Source of the DNA: Tribonema minus
Taxonomy: Eukaryota; Sar; Xanthophyceae; Tribonematales; Tribonemataceae
NCBI GenBank assembly: GCA_017506865.1
Contig: JAFCMP010000014.1
Coordinates: forward strand, 186,001 to 250,000
Length of the DNA stretch: 64,000 nucleotides
Direction: 5' to 3'
Part shown: in pieces, positions 44,515 to 55,200 of the stretch
How the letters are laid out: every line of letters starts with the position of its first letter
How positions within the stretch are numbered: the stretch's first letter is position 1
Notes under the pieces: generated by a model
Database searches by the model: none
What the model was told of the DNA's origin: nothing
The model's input: only the letters and a program-made list of their open reading frames with translations
Made by a program: the position numbers and the translations under genes

Positions 44515-47149
44515 CAGCGGCACGGGTGAGCCAGCTGGATGTCGGGACACCGTCAAAACGGGGGGATGTGAGAACTGCTGCCACACCAGGGTCATGGGCG
44601 GTGCCTGCCGTGCGTGCTCGTCAGCGCCAGGTGCGCGCGGGCGCGGACACAGCAGCGGCGTAGTAGCGCGCTGCAGTGCAGCAGCAGCGGCGGCGTGTGC
44701 GAGAGGGCTGGACACCGGGGAGCAGTCAGCGCGAGGGGCGCGGGCAACGAGAAGCGGGCGAAGTTGGACCGAGCACGAAAAGCGCAACCCCTTGGCTTGT
44801 GCGCATGGCTGGTGATGAATTCATGCGCAAGAGTGCACCGGAGACGCGCGCATCGGGACACAGAGCACACGGGCCTGCCGTGGGAGTCCCTGCGCGCGGC
44901 CCCACGCGTCACCGCCGACTGCTGGCGGAGAGGCGGCGTGTTGGCCTTGGCGACGCGCTAGCTGAGGTTAGCGTTAGGGCTCGGGGTCACTTCGAGTACA
45001 CGTGCGTCACCAGGGGGTTGGCTGGCACACGCGGCGCTCCGCCGTAAGGCCGCGCGCACGCTGGCGGAAGGCACGATAGAGCGCTGAGCACTGCTGATCG
45101 CATCGGATGCTCAGCACAGGCAGGAGAATTGAGCACCGCTGCACACCGCATTGGAAGTTGAGCACGAAAGAGCGCTGGGCACCGCGCAACACAGCGCGAG
45201 AGCGGGATGTGCACGTTGTGAGAAGGAGAAATGGCGCAATCATCGAGCGCTGCCTCACCTGCGTCAGTGCTCGCGCCGGCCCGCGCGAATGCGCGCGCCA
45301 AGAGCAGCAGCGCGCCGCTTCCGTGCGTGGGCGCCTGCACGCGCGGCAAGGGTGTGACGTGCCACGGTGTCGTGCGTAAATCGAGAGGCTTGCGGTTGGC
45401 GCTTGCGCCTGTGGGCAGGTTTCGACCAGAAGTAGCACTTCCTACATCATCCGTGACCATGTATTTTGATCTTCTCATGGTGCAATGTACACATCGGGCA
45501 AGCGCGTAGGGCAATCCACACATCAGTGGGGGGGGGGGGTCATGGCTTGTGTGTACATACTGTTGTGTATGATTACCATAGACTCTCCCGATGTACTGAG
45601 TATGACTCTGAGTTTGACTCGAAGTCTGCCTACTGCTGAGCAGCTGCTGCAAGCGCCTCAATGCAGCGCGACACTCCTTCGCGAGCCACGCCAGTCCGAT
45701 CATACAGCCAGGTCTGCATCATCACAAAGCTCCTCCTGAGCGGCCACCTCCGTGTCGTGCCAGAGTGGTAGTATGGGTTATACACATGGTCCTGAAATAT
45801 ATATCCTTCACGATATGCAAGCGGTCCCGTCTATGTGCTTCCATTCACTCATCTCCAGCAGCCACCGCCTCTCGCGGGGCCATCAAAAACTGTCACCAAC
45901 GCGACGCTCTTCTCACGGCGCCGGTCGCATATGGTACAACACGCTCCGCTGCCGTGAGGCGCATCCGACGACGTACTGACAGAGCTACCAGTCTGAAATG
46001 CAAATCCCCTACCTGCTGCTGAGCATCCGCCGCCGCCACCGCCGCCAGCGCCTCCGTGCAGCGCAACACCGTGTCGCGCGCGCGCGCCGCGCGTCCCCGC
46101 GCCAGCTGCGCCCAGGCGAGGTGGTACGATGCCTGCACGAGTAGCGCCACCATGGCGGGAGCTGCACGTTGACGTCGCCGCGGCGGCAGCAGCAGCGCGC
46201 AGCGGCGGAGCGGCGTCAGAGCGCACAGTTGGCGGCAGTGCATGGGCGCACAGGTTTGTGGGGGCGGTCAGCGCAGGCAGCTGCCCGGCATGAGCCGTTG
46301 TTTTTGATGGAGTCACTGTGTCGGAGTGCGGTGTCATGACGTGGACAATGAGTGCCGATGGACAGTGCCAATCTGCTGACGCATATGTGAATTATCTGCA
46401 TTGCATTGGCTTTGCAAAGAGAGCAGAGGCGACTGGCGTCGCCAGCACCTCAACGTGCAGACCAACAGCAGACTGACGCTCGCGTGCGCTGCCGCGCGCG
46501 GCACTTAAATGCACGCAGCACGCAATCAGCGCCGCCCTGACAAAGGTCAGGTGTTTTCGAATGACTGGCGAGTCATGAGCCTGCTGACACACAGGCAGTC
46601 GCATTGGCACAAAAGCGCCTGCCAAGGCACAGCAAAGTATCACAGAGTAGCGCATGGTCCCTGCGGGGGCCGGCAGCGAATGTCGCTAGCGGACTGCTGT
46701 CTACCGATAATGTGCAGTACCAGCCATCTGGTACAATGATGCTGCAAGGGTTCACGATGACCAACATAGAAGTTTTCTTTGACTGCGTATGTATGACGCT
46801 CCCCGCGTACGAGAGCCATCGCACCGAAATGGCGTGAACAGCAGATCTCACCTCGCGACTCCAGCAGGCCATCGACGCAGCCCTGCAGAGCCTGGCATCC
46901 GTCAGCATCGGCGTCCTTTTCACTTGCATCACATACCGCCACGCACAGCCTCGCAGCCGCTGCCACCACCGCTAAGCTCGCCTGGTCTTCGCTACCGCTT
47001 CCGCTGTTGGCGAGTCGTTCCTGCAATTGAGTGACAACACGTTTGCACAAGTCCAGCTGGCCATTGGCATATAGCCTGCTGGCGCGCTGCAGCGTTGCTC
47101 TGGCATCCTCTACTCCTGGCGTGCTCTCCACTTGTCCCATCCCGAACAC
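35279..47149 (-). CDS. TPR-repeat scaffold protein, CNOT10-like candidate
   Basis: A chain of exons that joins in phase: 47149-46852, 46161-46013, 45334-45259, 44457-44373, 44119-44053, 43128-43041, 42151-42015, 41488-41364, 40690-40519, 39260-39189, 38786-38619, 38381-38021, 37339-37200, 36548-36230, 35565-35279; 2544 nt, 847 aa. An extra exon near 44008-43860 is possible. The product is made of degenerate tetratricopeptide repeats, for example YANGQLDLCKRVVTQLQERL, LARGRAARARDTVLRCTEAL, AERAYAYVLLQRGLPRDALR and HLRAALAFEPAAVAPAFNLA. A basic PPPPRKRARV segment resembles a nuclear localisation signal. Order and spacing of the first repeats, of AYAYVLL..KADALVGLGE and of HNNVALAL..FNLALLL fit CNOT10 of the CCR4-NOT deadenylase, whose length is similar, but no unique signature is visible and another TPR protein is possible. 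Long Gly/Ala insertions interrupt repeats. Gene structure is moderately sure, function is not. Confidence 0.6.
36581..36700 (-). repeat. 54-bp tandem repeat upstream of a TPR-gene acceptor
   Basis: A unit beginning tggcgttgctgtccctcgc is present at 36581-36634 and 36635-36688, followed by the start of a third. Both copies contain aatacttgaag. It lies in the intron just before the exon starting at 36548. Confidence 0.85.
37008..37340 (-). repeat. Duplicated end of a TPR-gene exon
   Basis: The functional exon end (37200 upward, sense ..GACGATATGTCGGCTGCACAG then GTGTGT) is repeated 199 bp downstream at about 37008-37095, including the CCCCCTCGCAAGCGCGCG block that encodes the basic segment. 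In the copy the donor is lost (GGCAAGTCC). Confidence 0.75.
40416..40557 (-). repeat. Duplicated exon end and donor in the TPR gene
   Basis: The exon end finishing at 40519 (GGGGACGGCGCGGGGCGCGC.. then GTGCGT) is copied 100 bp downstream at 40416-40458. The copy reads GGGGACGGCGTGGGGCGCGC and ends GCGGAG followed by GTGTGC, so its donor is still plausible. Confidence 0.8.
41040..41720 (-). repeat. Tandem duplications around one TPR-gene exon, both sides
   Basis: The exon 41488-41364 has a copy of its end and donor 165 bp downstream (about 41196-41270; CTGTTCAG/GTGCGG versus CTCTTCAG/GTGCAG), with the surrounding intron block containing cgacttcaacaacctc repeated as well. On the upstream side its start and acceptor region (gcggcgacctcgcgca on the plus strand) recur near 41647-41720. 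The exon thus sits between two partial copies of itself. Confidence 0.75.
42380..42660 (-). repeat. Copies of a TPR-gene acceptor region
   Basis: The exon starting at 42151 is preceded on the plus strand by gagagccctcctctgcgg; the same word recurs at about 42415-42435. Blocks with cgcgttt/cagcacagagc and ccagggaagc recur near 42365 and 42610. These look like decayed tandem copies of an acceptor-exon junction lying in the upstream intron. Confidence 0.6.
45620..45745 (-). repeat. Decayed copy of TPR-gene exon 2 end
   Basis: The sense strand reads CGCGCTGCATTGAGGCGCTT followed by a GCAGCAGCTGCTCAGCAG block, close to the end of the exon finishing at 46013 (GCGCTGCACGGAGGCGCTGG.. CAGCAGCAG). The donor GTAGGG is reduced to TAGGC. 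If joined to exon 2 in phase it gives a stop after 11 codons, so I treat it as a relic rather than an exon. Confidence 0.6.
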
Positions 47150-47790
47150 TCAAACAAACACACAACAGCAAGGTTGAAGTCGCAGGGTCCTGCTCTGATC
47201 GAGATGAAGGTGTGTGTGATGTTGTGCTATTGAGGCTCCAAGCGCATTGGTGGAGACACAGCAGTCATTTCAAGTGCTTCAGTGCTGGCCGATCACTGTG
47301 TCGCTGCCTTCCAGCACCAGAACTTTTCTCGAAGATCAACTTCAACTGCAGATGGTGGTGACGCGCCTCATAGAAGAAGTGACCAACCACATTCACACTC
47401 AGACCCGTTGTGCCTTGATAGATCATATGCAACTCTTGTGCCTGCATTGCACCACATGTACACGCACTGCATACCGATAGGTTGGTGATCCAAAGGCGGC
47501 ATGAGGATCACTTCAAGAAATTCATCTGGCACACAACACGAACAGAAAGTTTGTGTGTATTAGTGCGAGTGTGAGTCACAAGTAACTCCAAAGCGGCTGC
47601 TGCCGCACTGCAGCTCATTCCGCTTGATCCCCATCGCCTCCCTGTATCCCCCCTTCACTGTGCCCCCCCCTCCCTCCCCCAAAAAATCATTTTTGTTGGG
47701 CTGCTGTGTGTGTTGATCCATGAAAATATGGCGCAGCATACCCCCCCCCTCCCCCGCCTATGACAGGCTGTGATGGTTCCCCCCATCTGT
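47150..47790. other. Spacer upstream of the TPR gene
   Basis: This 640-bp stretch holds the upstream region of the TPR gene and the 3' flank of the small plastid-targeted gene; both are on the minus strand. It contains a C-rich stretch near 47665-47690 and 47741-47756. Nothing else is recognisable. Confidence 0.5.
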
Positions 47791-50700
47791 CTATGTCTGT
47801 GCCTGGCTGTCCTTGGCCTTTTGTTTCTCCAGCCACGCCTCCGGGTTGGCAAAGTCGTACCCCGCTGCCGCTGCCTCGCGCTCCTCGTCCGTGGGCAGGT
47901 ACGCGCTGCAGGACGGCATGAAAGTGAAGTTGATGAGTTGCAGTATACTACATTTGAGCACTGCACACCTGTCACGGTGAACGCGAATATCACTTCTGCG
48001 CCCTCCCTACTTCGTGTGCAAATGTCAATCGCTCCACAATCACGTGATAGTCAAGAGTGTGTAACGGGCTGAATTGAATGCACATCAAGGGCATACTACT
48101 GTGACACTAATAATTAGGGGACGATTTCGAATTATCTTACAGGGTAGAAGTGCGGATGGAGGCCAGCACCCTGCGCCGCGCAGTAGACATCTTCTCCAAA
48201 GCGCAGCTGTGGATGTGGGAAAAGCACTACCAGACGGCAGGGCAGTCCCTCACGCACGCGGTGGTCATGCTCCCTCTCTCGGACCACTGGAAGAGAGTGG
48301 GGCACGTTTTTTAAGGTGTGCGAAGAGAGGAATTTGGCTACGGGTAGGGGAGAGAGGAAGTGCCCGAAGGTGACCAGCAGAGTTAGGGTTAGGGTTAGGC
48401 CTAACCCGTCTGTACCCTAATTATAAAGCCCTTCGCTAGATCTACACGTCTGTGATGCGCCTTGATGAGGAGACGGTCACGGCGTCTCGGTACGTCCCAG
48501 CGTTCACGGCCCGTCGAATTGCAATCGCTCAGGTATGCCATGTGGTAAACCCTAGGCTAGCCCTAGTGATTATTAGTTTCACAGTACATAGTAGTTCACA
48601 CTGTGCCGTGTCAGGGGTCGCCAGAACGCAGGCGGAAGTTTACCATTGCATCACGCGTGTTGTGGCCTCTTTGCATTATTAGCACGGGAAGCACACGAGA
48701 ACAGCGGTAGCACTACTACTGGTTGTTGGGTGATCACGTGCACGTGACTTGCCGTCAAAGCTTGTCAACCATGCACTTTTCACAATACATTCATTCTCGC
48801 TCAGGTACCTTTGTACTTGTCTTAATTAGGTAGTTCTCGCGTAAGCACTTTTGAGCCATTTTGCTCCTTCCTGGTTTCATGCCCAGTGCGTAGAATGACA
48901 CACGTTGAGCGTTTTGACATCACATGTCACGCATCATCTACAAGGGGCTTACAAGGCGTGTTGTTCAGTGCTATAACCATGTAAGGTACCATATGCCCGC
49001 GCATGGCATCTGTATACCAGCTCCCCATTCATGGGCAGGTATGCCTTCACGATAACAGAACAGTTGACAGTTGCTGATCTGCTGGACAGACGAGCACAGG
49101 TGCCTTTGGAGCATCAAACTGCAACTTCAAAGGCGTGCTTCGAAGTGCCAGTGCAAGTGTATAGAGCGGATGTACGAATCTGACATGCCTGTACTGCAGA
49201 GAGCTGCAGGTACACAGTGCACCACCATCTACAGAACAAAGGAACTGTGTATTGATTATTGAAAACGTGAGAATATCAACTGCTCTCTTGCGCTACCGCA
49301 TAGGCTGTAAGTTACAGCTGTACCTTCAGGCACAAATACAGCCATGGTATGCAAGCTCAGCTGCAGCCTGCTAACTTCAAAGCACCCCTTCATGCTCACA
49401 GCAGAGGTACATGGCCCGTTTTGCCATCATGTTGACAAGGCAAAATGGGCCAGTTGTGACTGGCGTTGCCGTATGCAATACCTTCTTGTTTGGTCCTGTG
49501 TACTACCAGTGTCGTCGAACAACCACAGTCATTTCAACAAAATAAAGCTGCAAGTCATCCGCAACCTACATAATTTCCCAGACCACCAATCGGAGAGTGC
49601 AGGTTTTGGCTTGCTGGTGGTCAAGCGCTAACATAAAAGGCAACAAACTGGCCACAGGAGGCATGCTTGCGCTGCTCTGCACTCACTTTGAAATTATACT
49701 GGTATATGCAGTCGCATAAAGTGCTGCTGCTTTCAACCGCCAGTTTCACCTTTTCGTGTACAAGCCTTGGCTGACTGCGAAACCTTGGCTGACTGTGAAA
49801 TCTTGGCTCACTGCAAGGCCGCAGCTGTATCATATCCTGATCGTCCCCCAAGAATCTGCTGTCAAGAAACGCTTCAAGTAGGCAACTTGGCATACCCAAC
49901 ACATTTCATAAAGCCGAGCACGGTGCGTGCCCAACACGTCGCGCGACAGGTTGCCGCCCGAAAACGTGCAACTTGCAGTAAACGCTGCTGCTGTGCCTGA
50001 GCAGTAACCCATCGTGGCCGTGGCGTGCACCAGCCATGCATGGGATGACGTGGGCGCGGTTGCCGTCGACAAGCATGGCATCACTACACTGCGGCCGTTG
50101 CCGCACATTGTGGAACAGAAAGGTTCTATTCCTGCATCAACGTTGCAGCACGACAAGACTCCACAAAGTGCCACAGGAAAGTTCTGGCTTAAGATAAGCG
50201 TCGCAGCACATGAATCCAGGGGAGCGGGCACTCACGAGATCCAGTCGAACGTTGGGTTTGGCTTGTCCTCCTGCCAGTGGCGAGTACAGCACTGGCATCA
50301 TGACGGCGGCAGCTGCTGAAATGAGTTTGTACCGAAATGAGCGTTACAGCACAAGAATCCAGGGGAGCGGGCACTCACGAGATCCAGTCGAACGTCGGGT
50401 TTGGCTTGTCCTCCCACACCTCCACCCTGTCGTTCTGCCTATCCCAGCTGGCATCCGCCGCGAGCTGCTCCAGCTGTGGAGCCGCAATCACCGCAACAGC
50501 ACAGCACGCCGACAATGCTCTTTGTCATGACTCTGGTTGTACTGGCAGTTTCCAAGTCAGCAGCCGCAGTCAGTATCGTAGCTCGTGGGTGTTGACTTTG
50601 GAACTTCAATATAACGGCTGCACTGCTACTAGATTCATACGCAGGCGCCAAGACAGAACAGCAGAGCTGTTGGAAAATTGACTCGCCATGAACGTCGCCA

Positions 50701-51723
50701 GTGCAAATCGGTGCGTCAGCAGGGTTCAGCTTGGCGGGCATGTTCATTTTCTTGCTACAGTGCTCAGTCGGGAACCTCTCGTGGTCAGCAGCGCGTTTGC
50801 CAATCAGGTTGTAAACGTGGTGCTGCAGACAGCTACATTGTTATCACAAGCGCACCGTCTGAAACAATGTACTTTTGATAATTTCGCTGCGTGAGTGCTT
50901 CACGCATGCGAACATGTGATGTTGACTCGGTGCAGTATTTGCGCGCAGCCAAAATTGGCATGCGCGCACTTCCACTCAGCGGTTACAGATGCTATTGCAT
51001 CCACTTGTATCAGATGTGTGAATAAGGCAGCCTCCCATGGATTGCTCATGCAATCACAAGGCAATTGGTGTATTGACTACAAGTTGTGCTATGGGTCCAC
51101 ACAAATGTAGAATGATGCCAACTAGCGCTGCATCACAAACAAGGTTTGACTGATCAAATAACCGAATTACACGATCAACTGCGCATCGAGGCAGCCTATC
51201 GCTTGCATCAAAGAAAGCACCTCGCTTGCTGCATGCTAATTTGCTCGCCACATCAACTCACACACCCACATAGAGGTGAAAAACAGGCATTGAAGTTGTT
51301 TGACAGGCACAGTTGACGATAAACAAACTGAGCGCTGCGCCTCTGGCAGACCGCCAACCTACGAAAGCAGGTTGTACGCCGCGTGTCAGGCTTCTTGACT
51401 GACACCGAACCGCTGACCGTGAGCAGCAGATCTGCCACCTTTGATCTTGCGTCGAACTTTGAGCAGCAAACAAGACGCAAACAGCTACTTGCGCAACGCG
51501 ACATGATGTTCTGTGTACTACAGCAGTAGATGGGCGGAAGCAAATCAGCACGCACCAGAGGGTTTTTCTTCGGCTCGCTCTTCCCATCCCATTTCATGCT
51601 CAGCACTGGTCGCAGGGCGACTGCAGTATGTTGCTGACACCAGGATCTGCTGGAAGGCGCCACAAATCCACTCACTGGCGCAGCCGCCGCCAAGGCAATC
51701 GATATGACACCTGCTGCCTTCAT
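47791..51723 (-). CDS. Small plastid-targeted protein of unknown function
   Basis: Three exons, 51723-51556, 50473-50379 and 47905-47791, join in phase (0, then 2) to give 125 aa. The N-terminus MKAAGVISIALAAAAPVSGF is a signal peptide followed by FVAPSSR, a bipartite plastid leader with a Phe at the cleavage junction (VSG-FVAP), as in the FCP gene of this window. The mature part is short, hydrophilic and rich in Trp, Asp, Glu and Lys: WDGKSEPKKNP, LEQLAADASWDRQNDRVEVW, KPNPTFDWIS, LPTDEEREAAAAGYDFANPE, AWLEKQKAKD. I do not recognise a domain. Further small exons could be missed in the 1.1- and 2.5-kb introns. It is divergent from the receptor gene, 484 bp away. The phase match and the plastid leader make a real gene likely. 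Confidence 0.68.
48383..48399 (+). repeat. Short interstitial TTAGGG array
   Basis: Two complete TTAGGG units plus a third partial one, followed by an inverted cctaaccc. Similar short arrays are at 8281-8292, 41794-41808 and 43995-44006. It lies in an intron of the small plastid-targeted gene. Confidence 0.8.
50205..50445 (-). repeat. 143-bp tandem duplication of an exon end and donor
   Basis: The end of exon 2 of the small plastid gene (sense ACGTTCGACTGGATCTC then GTGAGTGCCCGC) recurs 143 bp downstream with one or two differences. The copy at 50236-50275 retains an intact GTGAGT. Intron sequence after the donor (CGCTCCCCTGGATTC) is repeated too. Confidence 0.9.
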
Positions 51724-52207
51724 GGTCCTCCTTCCTGCACAGGCAGAGTCAGCAAGTGTGCGTCCAGAAGTGAGTGAGAGACCAGCAGCCGGACGCCATT
51801 CTGAGCATAGTTGGCGAGTGCAGCGCGCAGGCACGCCATATCGCCATCGCCACGGCCAATGCGGTCACGAGGTGCGGCATGCTGAGAAGCACTTGAGGCT
51901 CGCTGACTTGCAAACTGATGAGTTTTTGCCTTTACCTTTGCTGGAACGAGCCGCAGCAGCGCCTTGTCGCGTGCAGCAATCAGCACAACAGCAGCTTCTT
52001 CTTCAGCTTCTTCTGCAACTCTGGTGTATGAGCACCAGTACTTACCGTATTAAGGTATGGCTGCTCTCAACGGTTGAAGTAGTGCCGTAGTGGAGTGGAG
52101 TGCAGGCATGCACAGGAGCAGCAGCGATGGGCGGGCGTTGGTCCCAGGGATGAGGCCGCCTGCTGTTGGCGAGGCAATGTTGCAGCAGTAGCTTTCCAGG
52201 GAACAGG
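51724..52207. promoter_or_regulatory. Shared divergent promoter region, plastid protein / 7TM receptor
   Basis: A 484-bp interval between two opposite start codons. It must contain both promoters and 5' UTRs. I see no TATA box and no strong palindrome. Confidence 0.55.
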
Positions 52208-55200
52208 ATGTCTACGCTCTTCTCAACTGCCCAGCTGTCGGTGCTGGTCGACGTCGCCTTCGGATTCAGCATAGTGTCCCTGCTGGGCAGCGCCTTTATC
52301 TGCCTGAGCACATTCCTCTTCCCCAAGCTGCGCACGTTTGCTTTCAAACTGATCCTGGCTCTGGCCATATCCAACATCGGCCTGGACATCGCATATCTGC
52401 TGGGAAACCCAGCGTCTGCAAGTACGGCGCTTTGCTATGCACAGGGACTGGTGAGAGCAACTCTGCGGCGAACCTGTTCTATTTGAAACACACGAGTCAT
52501 GCACAGTTGGCTTCTACGCAATTCTGTAGTGTGAGGCCAAAGCCTACAGTAGCAGCAGTGAACAGGCATGCCTTCTGTGCTGATGTGAGGCAGCAGCAGC
52601 AGCAGCAGCAGCAGTTCAGATCTGCCAGATGTCGCTGTAGCCTTTTTTGGTTGGCAGACAGATTTGAACCACGATCGCTGCTGTCGTTGCAGCACACGTG
52701 CATGATGGGCACACACACAGTTTCCCCCTGACTGCGCTACTGCCAGGGCTGCTTGCTGTGCCTCGAGCCAGGCTGAGCGGCGCGCTTTATGTACTGCAGC
52801 AGCAGTCGCGCGCACCCCACACAGTCCACGTCTCCGCTCGCCACCTTTTGCGCGGGTACATTGCATGCGCCATCGCGTTCATGACTCAGCGACGTCATTG
52901 CCTTTCGCTGCTGCTCGGGGCGCACTGCACGCGCACATTCACATTTGAGTTGTATTCATGGGCTTTCTGTTGCCCTCGCGTCCAACATTCAGCAACTTCG
53001 TTGCCTTCCGCTGCTGCTCGCGACGCCGTGCATGCGCACATGCGCATCTACTTTACTGCACTGATGCGGCTCCGGCTGCCTTCGAGTGCCTATGGTTCAC
53101 CAACTTTGTTGCCTTCCGCTGCCTGCTCGGCGCGCGCTGCGTGCACAGATGCGCGTCTACTTTGCGTTGGTGGGGTTCCTGCTGACGACCACCATCACGC
53201 TCACGTGCTACCACATGGTGGTCAAGCAGGACCTCAGCATCACCGAGAGGTGAGCCATGCTGCGGTGCTGGCGCACAGCCGCAGTCCCCGGTGCAGAGGG
53301 CTCCTCCTCACTGGGCGGTGCAGATTCACCTACTGCGCGACGAGAGCGTCGTGCTCAAGCACAGCGTCATCTGCGGCCCGCCGCCGAATCACAGCAGCCG
53401 CTGCCGCTCGTGCGCCGGGAAACATGTCGTGCCGGCGGCACTGCCGAGCGCTGCTGCTGCTGCTGCCGCCGCCGCGGAGCGCTGCCTCACCATCGCCGCG
53501 CCGAGCACCACCTCTCCATCAACAGCTTCGCACTCCGATCCTCACCAGTCGCTCCCCCCCCCCCGCGCGCACAGGCTGCGGCGCATCATGGCGGTGTGCT
53601 GGTGCGCGCCGCTGCCGCTCGCGCTGCTGCCGCTGGCGACGCGCTCGTACGGCGACGCGGGCGCGTGGTGCAGCGTCGTCGCAAACGGCGCGGGCGACAC
53701 GGCGGGCGTCGTGTGGCGCTTTGCGGCACTGTATGCGCCGCTGTGGGCGGCAGTCGCGGCGAACCTGTGGATGCACGTTGCGGCGTCGCGTGTGCTGGGG
53801 CGGCTGGAGCGCGCTGCTGCTGCTGCGGGGGGGAGCGACGCGGAGAGCCCTGTGTCAGAGGTGAGCGCTGCCCTGCGCTGTGCGCGCTTGCCAGTACTCC
53901 CATCGAGAGCTGCGAGGCTGCAGTGCTCTGCGGCTGTGGTGGGAAGCAGCTGCCGCGTCGCATTCTGTGCGAGTGCATGTGAGGGGGGAGAAGCATCTTG
54001 CGTGGGCATGAGAGAGATTGATCGCCGAGAGAGCTCACGGCACACAGCAGTCGCGGTACATACGTGCCGCTTACGCGACTGGTGCGCGGCGCCTCCGCCA
54101 CACTTGCTATGTGTGCTATACATAGGTAAGCTCGTCGTGGTGTCACACGCGCTGGAGCGCGCCGCTGCTGCGGGGGGGGGCGGCTCGGGGGGCGACGCGG
54201 AGAGCCCCGCGTCCGAGATGAGCGCTGCGGGTGGGTATCACGGCCAGAAGTAAGGCGTGGTGAAGTTCAATGTTGAAGTACGCGCTGCATCTGCAGAATG
54301 GCAGTTGCCATAACCAGTTCTGTGCTGACACATGTACATTTGGGGCACCTGGTGCGGACATGTAGCGTGTGGTGGAACGGCTCGGTACCTGCAATACGAG
54401 AAAAGAATGCACTCATGGCGTGTCTGGTCCGCGAGCTGCGGAAGCACGGCGCAGCTGCATTCAATTGGCGCACGCCAGGCAAGTGCACGCGGACGAACCT
54501 TAACTCTAATTATCATGCTAATCTCGCAGCGTGTACTTGTTCAACAGCATCCCTAGGGAGCACCCTTGCGTAGATGCCGAGATCAACCAAATGGATAGCA
54601 GCATGCCGCAGTGTCGCACGCACTTGGACTTCCTGCTGCTGCTTCGCGCGCGATTTGCCGACATGCGCTTGTGAGGTGTGTGCGGGAGCATGTTCGTATC
54701 CGCAGAGGTGCGCTTCAGGCTTGTCCAGCGCGCGAGCGCTGCCAGAAGCGAAGAAAGGGGGGGGGGGGGGGGGGGGGGCTTCGTGGGTGAAATGGCGCCC
54801 CAAGGTGTAGTTGGTACAATGCAGGGTGTGCATACGGTATGTATAGGCTTGGCCAGCATGCCTCGCACCTTGTAGTGCAGTGATGCGCAGCAACGAAGAG
54901 CCGCATCCTGCAGCTCAACGAATGGGCTTGAGATGGCCGCATTGAGGCACTCGGAAGTATGGCACCGCCGTCAGCTTTGGACTGCTTCAAATCCCCTTCC
55001 GCATGATTTCAACATATGCTTCTCTGCTCCTTCAACATTGTGTGGAACAAGGTTGCGGGCTCGCCTGACCGCCAGATACCATATGACCAAAAGCGGTACC
55101 TTCTCATCAGCCTTTCTCATGTGCTGGTTGCCCTCTGCTCACCGCACATGCGCGCAGCATGTGATGACATCACCTGCGTGCTTTGCATGCGCCCCGCCCT

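Noticed and set aside
45620-45745. Possible extra TPR exon
   Set aside because: Joining it to the exon ending at 46013 gives a stop, and its donor is damaged; it is better explained as a relic of a boundary duplication.
52640-52735. agatttgaaccacgatcg, similar to an antisense tRNA T-loop
   Set aside because: The flanking five-base arms do not pair and no acceptor or anticodon stem can be built around it.
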